Assembly (NCBI GenBank): GCA_033763775.1
Contig: JANRJW010000014.1
Span: 1-64,000 of the forward strand
Direction of reading: 5' to 3'
Source: JAJTHB01 sp033763775
GTDB taxonomy: Bacteria; Pseudomonadota; Alphaproteobacteria; Rickettsiales; SXRF01
Length of the DNA stretch: 64,000 nt
Shown here: positions 39,449 through 47,902 of the stretch, one piece after another
Layout: each line of letters opens with the position of its first letter
How positions within the stretch are numbered: the stretch's first letter is position 1
Made by a program: the position numbers and the translations under genes
The notes under the pieces: model-generated
Told to the model about the DNA's origin: nothing
What the model saw: the letters and a program-made list of their open reading frames with translations, nothing else
Databases searched by the model: none

Positions 39449-42400
39449 ATGAAAACAACCACTGCCAAACACACCCCCGCACCAGCGCCACAACCCAGCA
39501 TCAGCGACATCAGCCAGCTCGCCTTTCAGGATGAAGCTGCGTGCGTGAAGCATCTGCTGGATGCAACCGAGCCGCTCGCCGCGCTGGAGGGCGAGATCAT
39601 GCGCCGCGCCGAGCGCTATGCCGGCGCCATTCGCCAGGCGGGCACCGGGCATGGCATGGAAGCCTTCCTGCACACCTACAGCCTGAGCACGCGCGAAGGC
39701 GTGGCGCTGATGTGCCTTGCCGAGGCGCTGCTTCGCATTCCAGATAGCAAAACGGCGGACCAGCTCATCGCCGACACCTTCGAAGGCCGCGATTTCCGCA
39801 CCCACGCGAAAGACAGTGAATCATGGCTCGTTTCCGCCTCCAGCTGGGGCTTGCTGCTGGCTGGATCAGTCGTGGATTTTGGTGATGACACCTCGCGCGG
39901 CATCACCGCTACTCTCAAAGGCTTGGTGGGCAAAGTCAGTGAGCCGGTGGTGCGTACGGCACTCAGGCAGGCGATGAAAATGATTGGCGGGCAATTTGTG
40001 CTGGGCGAATCGATCGAAGCCGGCATCGCAAATGGCAGCGGTTGGGCGAAAAAGGGTTACCGCTTTTCTTACGACATCCTTGGCGAAGGCGCGAGGAGCG
40101 ATCTCCAGTCGCAGCATTACATCCAGGCGTACCATCACGCGATTGCTAAAGTGGGTGCTGGCGCGAGCGAAGAAACCTTACTTTCCAATCCCGGCATTTC
40201 CGTGAAGCTTTCGGCGCTGCATCCGCGCTACAGCTTAAACCAGCGCGGCCGTGTTCTTTCCGAGCTGAAGCCGCGCCTGAAAGAGATTCTGCTGCTGGCG
40301 AAAAAACACCATATCGCCGTGTCGATTGATGCCGAAGAAGCAAATCGTCTCGATATCGAAATGATTTTGTTTGAAGAGCTGCTGGCAGAGCCGGAGCTCG
40401 CTGGCTGGAACGGTGTTGGTTTTGTGCTGCAGGCTTACCAGAAGCGTGCGTTTCATGTGATCGATTTTCTGGCGCAGCTCGCGCGAAAACATGGCCGCGT
40501 CATTCCGCTGCGCCTTGTGAAGGGCGCGTATTGGGATAGCGAAATCAAACACGCCCAGGTGATGGGGCTTCCCGGCTATCCGGTCTTTACCAAAAAACCA
40601 CACACCGACCTTTCCTACCTCGCCTGCGCTGATAAGATTCTCTCGCATGCAAGCCTTTTCTATCCGCAATTTGCGACTCACAATGCGCGCACCATCGCCA
40701 GCATTCAGGTGCTGGCCGGGCGCTACAAACTCGCGCCATCGCAATTCGAATTCCAGCGCCTGCATGGCATGGGCGAAAAGCTGCACGATATGATCGTGGA
40801 AGATGGCTACGCCTCGCGCATCTACGCGCCGATTGGCGAACATAAAGACCTGCTCGCCTACCTCATCCGCCGCCTGCTGGAGAATGGCGCGAATACCTCG
40901 TTCGTAAACCTGCTGATGGACAAAGACCTGCCGCTGGCTGAGCTGCTCGCTGATCCACGAGTCACCAGCAATCAGCAATCATCCACCTCCCTGCTGCCGC
41001 TGCCCCTTAGCATTTATCCTGATCGGAAAAATTCCAGCGGCATTGACACCGGCTATCTGCACCTGCGCGAACCGCTGGAGCGCGAGCTCGCCCGCCAGTG
41101 CGACATTGTCCAGCGCCTTGGCCGCCCGGCGGATCACTCGGCGAAAGCAGCTGAGGAGGCGATCACCAGCGCACTGAGTGGATTTGACCTTTGGTCGCAA
41201 ACCAGCGTTGATGCTCGCGCGCAGATGCTGGAAAAAGCAGCAGACCTGCTCGAAGAAAAGCGCGATGAGCTGCTGGCGCTGCTCATCCATGAAGCAGGAA
41301 AAACAATCAGCGACGCGGTGAGTGAAGTGCGCGAAGCGGCGGATTTCTGCCGCTACTATGCGCTACACGCTCGAAAGTTAATTGGTACCGAAGAACGACT
41401 ATCCGGCCCCACCGGCGAAAGCAACTGCCTGAGCCTGCATCCGCGCGGTGTATTCATTGCCATCAGCCCGTGGAATTTTCCGCTCGCCATTTTCATTGGC
41501 CAGGTGGTGGCAGCACTCGCGACCGGCAATAGTGTGGTCGCCAAGCCCGCAGAGCAAACGCCGATCATCGCGCGCGAAGCGGTGAAAATTCTCTATCAGG
41601 CCGGCATCCCGAAAGAGGCACTGCAGCTGGCATACGGCGATGGCAAGATTGGCGCGGCGCTGGTTGCTGACCCACGCATCAGCGGCGTGGTGTTCACCGG
41701 CTCCGTGGAAGTGGCACAAATTATCAACCGCGCACTCGCTGCAAAATCTGGCGCCATTGTACCGCTGATTGCCGAAACCGGCGGCATGAATGCGATGGTG
41801 GTGGATTCTTCAGCGCTGCTGGAAGCGGCGGTGGATGATATTGTGCTTTCTGCCTTTGGAAGCGCCGGCCAGCGCTGCTCGGCGCTGCGCGTGCTTTATG
41901 TGCAGGAAGAAATTGCGGAGAGCTTGCTGGCGCTGCTTGCGGGTGCTATGGCAGAGCTGAATGTGGGCACACCGTCACAATTCGCCGCGGATATCGGCCC
42001 GGTGATTGATGCCGAGGCAAAGCGGATGCTGGAAGCACATATCGAGCGCATGAAACGCGAAGCAAAGCTGGTCGCGGCTAGCACTCCCTCCGATGATGCT
42101 GGCCATTTTGTGACGCCGCACGCCTTCGAAATTTCCTCGATGCGCGTACTGGAAAAAGAAATTTTCGGGCCGGTGCTGCATGTGGTACGCTTTAAAGGCA
42201 GCGAGCTTAAAACCATCGCCCGCGATATCAATGAAAGCGGCTACGGCCTTACCTTTGGCCTGCATAGCCGTATCGATGACCACATCCAGTTTTTCACACG
42301 CGCCATCCGCGCGGGCAATCTCTACATCAACCGCAGCATGACCGGCGCGGTGGTGGGTGTGCAGCCATTTGGCGGCGAAGGCTTATCCGGCACTGGCCCC

Positions 42401-42505
42401 AAAGCAGGTGGGCCCCACTATTTGCATAAGTTCCTCACCGAACGTACCATGACTATCAATGTCGCAGCTATTGGCGGCAACCTTGAATTGCTCATGAAGA
42501 AGTGA
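39449..42505 (+). CDS. putA: Bifunctional proline dehydrogenase / P5C dehydrogenase
   Basis: 1018 residues, the short PutA form without the N-terminal ribbon-helix-helix repressor domain. The proline dehydrogenase barrel spans about residues 170-470 (FVLQAYQKRAFHVIDFL, IPLRLVKGAYWDSEIK, and the RIYAPIGEHKDLLAYLIRRLLENGANTSF signature). The aldehyde dehydrogenase domain spans about 540-1005: ISPWNFPLAIFIGQVVAALA, catalytic Glu in IAETGGMNAM (about 775), catalytic Cys in SAGQRCSALR (about 809). It converts proline to glutamate with FAD and NAD. A Ser/Gln-rich patch near 510-525 joins the domains. Confidence 0.96.
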   Translation: MKTTTAKHTPAPAPQPSISDISQLAFQDEAACVKHLLDATEPLAALEGEIMRRAERYAGAIRQAGTGHGMEAFLHTYSLSTREGVALMCLAEALLRIPDSKTADQLIADTFEGRDFRTHAKDSESWLVSASSWGLLLAGSVVDFGDDTSRGITATLKGLVGKVSEPVVRTALRQAMKMIGGQFVLGESIEAGIANGSGWAKKGYRFSYDILGEGARSDLQSQHYIQAYHHAIAKVGAGASEETLLSNPGISVKLSALHPRYSLNQRGRVLSELKPRLKEILLLAKKHHIAVSIDAEEANRLDIEMILFEELLAEPELAGWNGVGFVLQAYQKRAFHVIDFLAQLARKHGRVIPLRLVKGAYWDSEIKHAQVMGLPGYPVFTKKPHTDLSYLACADKILSHASLFYPQFATHNARTIASIQVLAGRYKLAPSQFEFQRLHGMGEKLHDMIVEDGYASRIYAPIGEHKDLLAYLIRRLLENGANTSFVNLLMDKDLPLAELLADPRVTSNQQSSTSLLPLPLSIYPDRKNSSGIDTGYLHLREPLERELARQCDIVQRLGRPADHSAKAAEEAITSALSGFDLWSQTSVDARAQMLEKAADLLEEKRDELLALLIHEAGKTISDAVSEVREAADFCRYYALHARKLIGTEERLSGPTGESNCLSLHPRGVFIAISPWNFPLAIFIGQVVAALATGNSVVAKPAEQTPIIAREAVKILYQAGIPKEALQLAYGDGKIGAALVADPRISGVVFTGSVEVAQIINRALAAKSGAIVPLIAETGGMNAMVVDSSALLEAAVDDIVLSAFGSAGQRCSALRVLYVQEEIAESLLALLAGAMAELNVGTPSQFAADIGPVIDAEAKRMLEAHIERMKREAKLVAASTPSDDAGHFVTPHAFEISSMRVLEKEIFGPVLHVVRFKGSELKTIARDINESGYGLTFGLHSRIDDHIQFFTRAIRAGNLYINRSMTGAVVGVQPFGGEGLSGTGPKAGGPHYLHKFLTERTMTINVAAIGGNLELLMKK

Positions 42506-42527
42506 CGCCTCTTGCGTCAAAAACATA

Positions 42528-42558
42528 AAAAAGGCGCCCCTTTCGGTAGCGCCTTTTT
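42528..42558. terminator. Bidirectional terminator between putA and mscL
   Basis: The stem AAAAAGGCGC / GCGCCTTTTT encloses CCCTTTCGGTA. It has a T-run after the stem on the plus strand and, through the leading A-run, on the minus strand, so it can serve both convergent genes. Confidence 0.9.
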
Positions 42559-42576
42559 CTCTCCCTGTTTTTATAG

Positions 42577-43005
42577 CTATTTGTGTTTAAGCAAATCGCG
42601 AATTTCTTCAAGCAGTTTTTCACTACGTGGTGGTGGCGGTGGCGATGCAGCCTCCTGACGACGCATGAAGCGGTTGACATTTTTTATCAGAATAAAGATC
42701 GCAAAACCGACAATCAGAAAATTGATCACCTGATTGAGAAACATCCCGTAATTAATCGTGGCGGCGCCAGCCTCTTTGGCGGCTTTGAGTGTGGCGTATT
42801 CCCCGCCAGAAAGATTGATAAAGTAATCCTTAAAATCAATATTGCCGGCAATCCAGCCAATCGGCGGCATGATGATATCCGTCACCAGCGAGTTGACGAT
42901 ACCGGTAAAAGCCGCGCCGATGATGATACCAACCGCAAGGTCAAGCACATTGCCGCGCATGATGAATGTTTTGAATTCATCCAGAAATTTGATTTTCTCG
43001 TTCAT
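42577..43005 (-). CDS. mscL: Large-conductance mechanosensitive channel MscL
   Basis: 142 residues, normal length. N-terminal helix and TM1: FKTFIMRGNVLDLAVGIIIGAAFTGIVNSLVTDIIMPPIG. TM2: NQVINFLIVGFAIFILIKNVNRF. The C-terminal charged helix is EKLLEEIRDLLKHK. It opens under membrane tension to release solutes in osmotic downshock. GGGAG precedes the ATG. Confidence 0.97.
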   Translation of the reverse strand: MNEKIKFLDEFKTFIMRGNVLDLAVGIIIGAAFTGIVNSLVTDIIMPPIGWIAGNIDFKDYFINLSGGEYATLKAAKEAGAATINYGMFLNQVINFLIVGFAIFILIKNVNRFMRRQEAASPPPPPRSEKLLEEIRDLLKHK

Positions 43006-43038
43006 CTCGTTCTCCCTTTGCTTTCAAGCTATAGCGCC

Positions 43039-44316
43039 TCAATCAAGCCGCAGCAAGAGCCCCTTTAAATACTCGCTCTGCGGCAGCTGCGGGTGGCGCG
43101 GGTGATCAGCGGATGCGCCGGTTTGTCTCACTATTTCAGCGCTTCTGCCCGCCTTGCGCACGCCCTCCTGCACCGCGTTGTTAAAAGCTCCGCGCGAGGC
43201 ATGGTGCGAACAGCTAGCCACGAACAGCAGCCCGCCCGGCGCGGTCAGCGCCGCCGCATGCGCCGCCACCTTGGCATAGCCCTTCATTCCGGAGGCGATA
43301 TCTTTTTTGCTTTTCACATAAGCCGGCGGATCCGCGCAGACGATGTCATAGCGCCGCCCGTCCTGCGCCAGCTGCTGCATCACACGAATGGCATCGCCCT
43401 GAAGAATATCGACCGACACACCGTTCAGCGCCGCTGCCTCTTTGGCCAAATCCAGAGCGAGTTTTGAACTATCCACGAGCGTGACGTTCGCGCCATGTTT
43501 CGCGGCAAGCAGCCCGAAGCCGCCAGAGTGGGAATAGACATCGAGAAATGTTTTGCCACCTGCCATCTCGGCCATCATCCGGCGGTTGTCGCGCTGGTCA
43601 AAAAACCAGCCGGTTTTCTGGCCTTGCAGCAAATCCGCAAGATAGGTGATATTGTTTTCAATGAGCGGCACCAGCAGCCCCCTCTCCCTTTCAGGGAGAG
43701 GGGCGGGGTGAGGGTTAGCCCCCTCACCCTGCCCTCTGCCCATGGGGGAGAGGGTTACATAAAGCGGCAATCCCTCCAGCTTCCTTGCACCACTATCGTT
43801 TTTTAGCACCACTGCTTTGGGCGAAAGCAGCGCCTCAAGCGCCGCCAGCCATAAGGGCTGCAAGGCTTCCATGCCGGCGGTGCCCACCTGCACCACCAGC
43901 ACTTCACCGTAGCGATCCACCAGCAGCCCGGGCAGAAAGTCCGCCTCTGAGTGAATCAGGCGATAAAAAGGCTCCGCAAATAGCTTGTCGCGCCTGGCCA
44001 GTGCCGCGCTGATGCGCGCCTCAAACCACTTCGTATCGATCGCTTCTTGTTTAAGTGTAAGGATACGGCAAGTAATTGTTGAATTGGGACTCAGTGTCGC
44101 AATCCCAACAAAGACACCCTTATGGTCTTCGAGGCGCACCAGACTTCCAGCGGGCGCGAGCAACCATTCGGACGATTCCAGCGCATCACCGCGATACACC
44201 CACGGAAACCCAGCCCTGATTGGCGCTTCCTTGCCTTTTTTGAGACGGACAATAATGACCTCTCCCGCTTGCGGGGGAGGTGGCGAGTAAAACGAGCCAG
44301 TGGGGGTGATGGGCAT
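43039..44316 (-). CDS. RlmI-like class I SAM-dependent rRNA methyltransferase
   Basis: 425 residues. The PUA-like N-domain (VRLKKGKEAPIRAGFPWVYRGD) and central domain precede a Rossmann methyltransferase: FLDVYSHSGGFGLLAAKHGA (motif I), LVDSSKLALDLAKEAAALNG, IVCADPPAYVKSKKDI (motif IV) and LFVASCSHHAS with the cysteine of m5C enzymes. It probably methylates a cytosine of 23S rRNA. About 20 residues at the N-terminus (GSFYSPPPPQAGE) and 27 residues around 186-213 (SPMGRGQGEG ... PERERG) are encoded by palindromic repeats. Confidence 0.88.
   Translation of the reverse strand: MPITPTGSFYSPPPPQAGEVIIVRLKKGKEAPIRAGFPWVYRGDALESSEWLLAPAGSLVRLEDHKGVFVGIATLSPNSTITCRILTLKQEAIDTKWFEARISAALARRDKLFAEPFYRLIHSEADFLPGLLVDRYGEVLVVQVGTAGMEALQPLWLAALEALLSPKAVVLKNDSGARKLEGLPLYVTLSPMGRGQGEGANPHPAPLPERERGLLVPLIENNITYLADLLQGQKTGWFFDQRDNRRMMAEMAGGKTFLDVYSHSGGFGLLAAKHGANVTLVDSSKLALDLAKEAAALNGVSVDILQGDAIRVMQQLAQDGRRYDIVCADPPAYVKSKKDIASGMKGYAKVAAHAAALTAPGGLLFVASCSHHASRGAFNNAVQEGVRKAGRSAEIVRQTGASADHPRHPQLPQSEYLKGLLLRLD
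43680..43754. repeat. CCCTCTCCC/GGGAGAGGG element inside the RlmI-like gene
   Basis: CCTCTCCCTTTCAGGGAGAGG, then GGTGAGGG, CCCTCACC and CCCTCTGCCCATGGGGGAGAGGG. Same family as 38137-38231. It is in frame and adds a Pro/Gly/Glu/Arg-rich loop to the protein before the catalytic domain. Confidence 0.85.
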
Positions 44317-44355
44317 ATCACCCCCCTCTAATCTCCCCCCGCAAGCGGGGGGAGA
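44258..44355. repeat. CTCCCGC-type palindrome at the RlmI-like start
   Basis: CTCTCCCGCTTGCGGGGGAG and CTCCCCCCGCAAGCGGGGGGAG flank a third stem, GGGGGTGATGGGCATATCACCCCC. The start codon used by the RlmI-like gene lies in that central stem, so initiation could be affected by RNA folding. Confidence 0.75.
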
Positions 44356-44373
44356 CGTTTACAGCGAGGTTCA

Positions 44374-45306
44374 TCACGCCGCCTTGTGCGTCAGATGCAC
44401 GAACACATCTTCGAGATCAGCCTCGCGCGTGGTAATATCGCGTATGACAAGCCCGGCGCCATGCACCGCGTCGAAAATATCCTGCAGCGATTCGCGGCTG
44501 GGCTTGTAAGTGAGCACCAGCTTGCCCTCGGCATCAAGTTGCGGCTGCCACTGGGAAAGAGCCGGCGGCACCTGCGCCAGCTTTTCAAAAAGCGTGAGCA
44601 CCAGCTGTTTGCTGTCGAGCATTTTCAGCATGTTGGCCTTGCTGTCATGCGCCACCACTTCACCATGGTTAATCACCGCGATCGTATCACACAGCTCCTG
44701 CGCCTCTTCGAGATAGTGGGTGGTAAGCAGCACGGTGGTGCCCTGCTGGTTCAGCTTTTTCACATAGTCCCACAGCTGGGTGCGCAGCTCCACATCCACC
44801 CCTGCCGTCGGCTCATCGAGAATCAGCACCTCGGGGCTATGCACCAGCGCTTTGGCAACGAGCAGCCTTCGGCGCATCCCGCCGGATAAGCGGCGCGAAG
44901 GCGCATCCGCCTTGTCGGAAAGCCCCATCGCGTCAATAATTTCCTGTGTGCGGCGTTTGGCTTTCGGCACGCCGTAATAACCCGCGTGAATATCCAGCGC
45001 CTCACGCACGGTAAAAAACGTATCTAAAATCAGCTCCTGCGGCACCACCCCCAGCGCGCTGCGCGCGGCGCGCATATCGGTGATGATATCGTGGCCGCAG
45101 ATCTTCACCTCGCCGGAAGTTTTTAAGACCAGTCCGGCCATGATGTTGATCATGGTGGATTTGCCCGCGCCGTTGGGCCCGAGTAAGCCAAAAAACGAGC
45201 CGCGCGGCACCGTCAGGCTCACACCCTTCAAGGCTTCTTTCGGCGGCAGTTTCTTGCTGCCGGGATAGGTTTTTTTGAGGTTGGTAATTTCAATCGCGGG
45301 GGTCAT
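44374..45306 (-). CDS. ABC transporter ATP-binding protein (ABC-2 type), no adjacent permease
   Basis: 310 residues. Walker A LLGPNGAGKSTMINIM, Q-loop VPQELILDTFFTVREAL, signature SRRLSGGMRRRLLVAKAL, Walker B VLILDEPTAGVD, H-loop LLTTHYLEEAQELCD. The C-terminal extension of about 80 residues is typical of drug or polysaccharide ABC-2 exporters. Its start overlaps the ParE-like stop (ATGA). No permease is in the window, so the partner must be elsewhere or downstream order was lost. Confidence 0.9.
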   Translation of the reverse strand: MTPAIEITNLKKTYPGSKKLPPKEALKGVSLTVPRGSFFGLLGPNGAGKSTMINIMAGLVLKTSGEVKICGHDIITDMRAARSALGVVPQELILDTFFTVREALDIHAGYYGVPKAKRRTQEIIDAMGLSDKADAPSRRLSGGMRRRLLVAKALVHSPEVLILDEPTAGVDVELRTQLWDYVKKLNQQGTTVLLTTHYLEEAQELCDTIAVINHGEVVAHDSKANMLKMLDSKQLVLTLFEKLAQVPPALSQWQPQLDAEGKLVLTYKPSRESLQDIFDAVHGAGLVIRDITTREADLEDVFVHLTHKAA

Positions 45307-45620
45307 GGTTGTTCCAGACGGTGAATAAGACGGCTCACTATGTCCATCCGTTCATGGAGGAATGCAATAAAAATCACGCCGCCTCTATCCTCCAGATAAA
45401 AAATAAAGTGATGCTCACAGCGAAAACAGCGAATATCAGGTGACAGCTGTGGTAGTAGTTTTCCCAGATTTGAATTCTGATTCAATTTAACGCACGCCTC
45501 TGCGATGCGGCCAAGATAGATTTCCGCTTGCTTCTCACCCCAAGCCGACACGGTATAGCGCCAGATCGCTTGCACATCAGCGCGTGCGTCAACCGTCAGG
45601 CGAAAAGAAACGGATAACAT
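45303..45620 (-). CDS. ParE/RelE-family toxin
   Basis: 105 residues. RLTVDARADVQAIWRYTVSAWGEKQAEIYLGRIAEAC at the N-terminus and IRCFRCEHHFIFYLEDRGGVIFIAFLHERMDI at the C-terminus match the ParE pattern (two helices, then beta-strands ending in a conserved R/H...R region). ParE toxins poison DNA gyrase; RelE relatives cut mRNA. The antitoxin gene is directly upstream with no gap, and the ABC ATPase gene overlaps its stop. Confidence 0.88.
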   Translation of the reverse strand: MLSVSFRLTVDARADVQAIWRYTVSAWGEKQAEIYLGRIAEACVKLNQNSNLGKLLPQLSPDIRCFRCEHHFIFYLEDRGGVIFIAFLHERMDIVSRLIHRLEQP

Positions 45621-45863
45621 TTAAGGCTGCTTGCTATCTTGCGCGATGATGGAAGCAAAACTCTCCGTCACGACATCACCGCGCCTGGCGGCCTCAATGC
45701 GCGGCGTCATGAATTTTCCCAGCTCGCGCCATGCCTCGCGTTCACTGAGATATTCCTCAAGTGCCTGACGAATGAGGTAGGCCTTGCTGCGATCCATCTC
45801 TTTGGCGAAATATTCAAGCCGCGCTTTGAGCGCTTCAGGTGCTTGAAAAGAAAGCGTTTCCAT
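45621..45863 (-). CDS. ParD-like ribbon-helix-helix antitoxin
   Basis: 80 residues. The N-terminal strand and helices of a CopG/ParD DNA-binding fold are visible: METLSFQAPEALKARLEYFAKEMDRSKAYLIRQALEEYL. A C-terminal tail would wrap the toxin. It should bind both the toxin and its own promoter. The palindrome at 45870-45888, just before the start, is the likely operator. Confidence 0.85.
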   Translation of the reverse strand: METLSFQAPEALKARLEYFAKEMDRSKAYLIRQALEEYLSEREAWRELGKFMTPRIEAARRGDVVTESFASIIAQDSKQP

Positions 45864-45869
45864 AAATAT

Positions 45870-45888
45870 CCTATTAGTTCCTAATAGG
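45870..45888 (-). promoter_or_regulatory. Candidate ParD operator
   Basis: The perfect inverted repeat CCTATTAG-TTC-CTAATAGG lies six bases upstream of the antitoxin ATG. An AT-rich region follows (TATAAT-like on the minus strand near 45891-45898). Its place fits autoregulation by the antitoxin or the toxin-antitoxin complex. Confidence 0.65.
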
Positions 45889-45954
45889 AGCTATTATATT
45901 TTCTTCTAACCTATTTCGCAACAAGATTTTTTTACCAGCCAAGTATCTTTTATC

Positions 45955-46035
45955 CGTCATCGCGAGGAGCGTAAGCGACGTGGCGATCCAGTTTTAAGAA
46001 AGCTGGATTGCTTCGGCTAACGCCTCGCAATGACG
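45955..46035. repeat. CGTCATCGCGAGG...CCTCGCAATGACG palindromic element
   Basis: It has the arms CGTCATCGCGAGGAGCG and GCCTCGCAATGACG, with inner pair ATCCAG/CTGGAT around TTTTAAGAAAG. It is of the widely distributed GTCATTGCGAGG intergenic repeat type. One copy is seen in this window. Confidence 0.8.
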
Positions 46036-46128
46036 CCTCGTTGTCACCAAAACTTCACAAAACCCGCCTTGTTTACCCCCCCCATTTGTTAAGATTGGGC
46101 AAGGATTTTAATTTTGGAGGGAATAGTA

Positions 46129-46530
46129 ATGACCTACAAACACGAAAGGTATACTACTGCGATCAAGAAAGCGGCCAAACTGCTCGATGATCCAAACTTG
46201 AAGGGACCGGCACAAATCGAGCTGGAAAGGCTACTTGTGAAGCTGGGTGAACTTTCTGAAAAAACCCCGCTAATATCAATCGATGATTACACCGCACAAA
46301 TTAAATCACTCGATGAGGCGGCATTAGCAGAAAAACAATGGGTAGTTGATCTGGCATATGGAGGAATAGAACGAGCTAATCAAGGTGGAAATATACTGAC
46401 TGATAAATATGTTAAAGCGGGGCTAGTCGATAGAGATATAAATCCTGATACTGCGGCCTATCGCGTGGCACAAGAATTCACCGGAAAAATTTTAAACGCT
46501 CTGGGAAGCGGTCGCGGCGCAGGCAAATAG
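46129..46530 (+). CDS. Small orphan protein
   Basis: 133 residues from the ATG behind a strong GGAGG site; not recognised. It is soluble, mostly helical by composition (TTAIKKAAKLLDDP, AQIELERLLVKLGELSE, DDYTAQIKSLDEAALAEKQWVVDLAYGG), with no signal peptide. The motif AAAACTTCAC is about 72 bases upstream, as for two other orphans. Its composition is less GC-rich than the neighbours. It lies convergent to der. Confidence 0.65.
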   Translation: MTYKHERYTTAIKKAAKLLDDPNLKGPAQIELERLLVKLGELSEKTPLISIDDYTAQIKSLDEAALAEKQWVVDLAYGGIERANQGGNILTDKYVKAGLVDRDINPDTAAYRVAQEFTGKILNALGSGRGAGK

Positions 46531-46532
46531 CC

Positions 46533-47900
46533 CTACTCACCCCCCGCATACGGGTTCTTGTTCTTTTTCACCCTCAGGCGAATCGGCACGCCGGGCAGGT
46601 CAAACGCCTCGCGCATGGAGTTCACCAGATAGCGCTGGTAGCTTTCAGGAATTTCGGATTCGCCCATGTTGGAGAACAATAAAAAAGTAGGCGGGCGCGC
46701 GGTTTTCTGCGTCATGTAGCGGATTTTGATGCGCCGGCCAGCAATCAGCGGCGGCGTGTTGATCTCGACCGCGGCTTCAAGCCAGCGGTTTAGCTGGCCG
46801 GTTGAAATCTCGGTGTTCCACAGCGCATACATTTTCAGGCACGCGCGCAGCAGCTTATCGACATTATGGCCAGTCAGCCCCGACACTGGCACCACCGGCA
46901 CCCCCTTCACCTGCGGCAGCACTTTCTCTAAGCGCTGGTGGATGGCTTTGACATAGGCCATCTTGTCATCAATCAGATCCCATTTATTCACCGCAATCAC
47001 CAGCGCGCGGCCTTCCTGCTCCACGAGCGCGGCAATGGCGTTATCCTGCTTTTCGAGCGGCTGCGTGGCATCCAGCAGCAGAATCACCACATGGGCGAAT
47101 TGCAGCGTATCGATGCTGTCGGCCACCGCGAGCTTTTCCACCTTGCCCTGAACATTCGCTTTCTTCCTCATGCCGGCGGTATCCACCAGCTTCAGCGGGC
47201 GCCCCTCAAAGGTAAAATCCACCATGATCGCATCGCGGGTGATGCCGGCTTCGGGGCCTGTCAGCGTACGCTCTTCGCCAAGAATCTGGTTGAACAGCGT
47301 CGATTTACCGGCATTCGGCCGACCAACGATGGCGATTTGGAGTGGGGGATTAGTGATTGGTGATTGGGCATTAGGGATATCCGTTTCTTCTCTAATCCCT
47401 AATGCCAAATCCCTAATGCCTGACAGTGCTTCAAACAATTCCCCCATGCCCTCGCCATGTTCGGCGGAAATGGCCACCGGCTCGCCAAGCCCAAGCCGAT
47501 GCGCCTCGGCAATGGCATGATCCCCTGCCCTGCCTTCGGCTTTGTTCACAGCAAGAATCACCGGTTTTTTCTGTTTCCTGATCCAGCGGGCGAAATGCTC
47601 GTCGCTGGGGGTGATCCCGGCGCGGCCATCCATCAGCATCAACACCACATCACATTGCGCCACGGCTTGCTTCGAAAGCTCAGTCATGCGGCTGGCGAGC
47701 GTGCCTTCTTTAGCTTCATCGAGCCCCGCGGTATCCAGCACATCAAAATCAAGGCCGCCAAGGTTAGCCTTCCCGCGCCGCACATCGCGCGTCACTCCCG
47801 GCATATCATCAACAATCGCCGCACGCCTTCCGGTCAAGCGGTTAAAGAGCGTCGATTTCCCGACATTCGGCCTTCCGATAATAGCAAGGGTAAATGTCAT
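46533..47900 (-). CDS. der: GTPase Der (EngA), with repeat-derived linker
   Basis: 455 residues. Essential GTPase for 50S ribosome assembly with two G domains and a KH-like C-terminus. G1 motifs: IGRPNVGKSTLFNRL and VGRPNAGKSTLFNQI; G3: DTAGLDEAKEG and DTAGMRKKANV; G4: NKAEG and NKWD. RIKIRYMTQKTARPPTFLLFSN is the KH domain. Residues about 160-185, between the two G domains (LALGIREETDIPNAQSPITNPP), are encoded by a hairpin repeat. Third gene of yfgM-bamB-der, with two bases between stop and start. Confidence 0.96.
   Translation of the reverse strand: MTFTLAIIGRPNVGKSTLFNRLTGRRAAIVDDMPGVTRDVRRGKANLGGLDFDVLDTAGLDEAKEGTLASRMTELSKQAVAQCDVVLMLMDGRAGITPSDEHFARWIRKQKKPVILAVNKAEGRAGDHAIAEAHRLGLGEPVAISAEHGEGMGELFEALSGIRDLALGIREETDIPNAQSPITNPPLQIAIVGRPNAGKSTLFNQILGEERTLTGPEAGITRDAIMVDFTFEGRPLKLVDTAGMRKKANVQGKVEKLAVADSIDTLQFAHVVILLLDATQPLEKQDNAIAALVEQEGRALVIAVNKWDLIDDKMAYVKAIHQRLEKVLPQVKGVPVVPVSGLTGHNVDKLLRACLKMYALWNTEISTGQLNRWLEAAVEINTPPLIAGRRIKIRYMTQKTARPPTFLLFSNMGESEIPESYQRYLVNSMREAFDLPGVPIRLRVKKNKNPYAGGE
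47347..47420. repeat. Hairpin of GATTAGTG / CCCTAATGCC units inside der
   Basis: The left arm TTAGTGATTGGTGATTGGGC with CATTAGGGAT (47350-47379) is the inverse of the right arm TCTAATCCCTAATGCCAAAT with CCCTAATGCC (47391-47420). It is in frame with no stop and forms the linker between the two GTPase domains. Confidence 0.75.
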
Positions 47901-47902
47901 GG

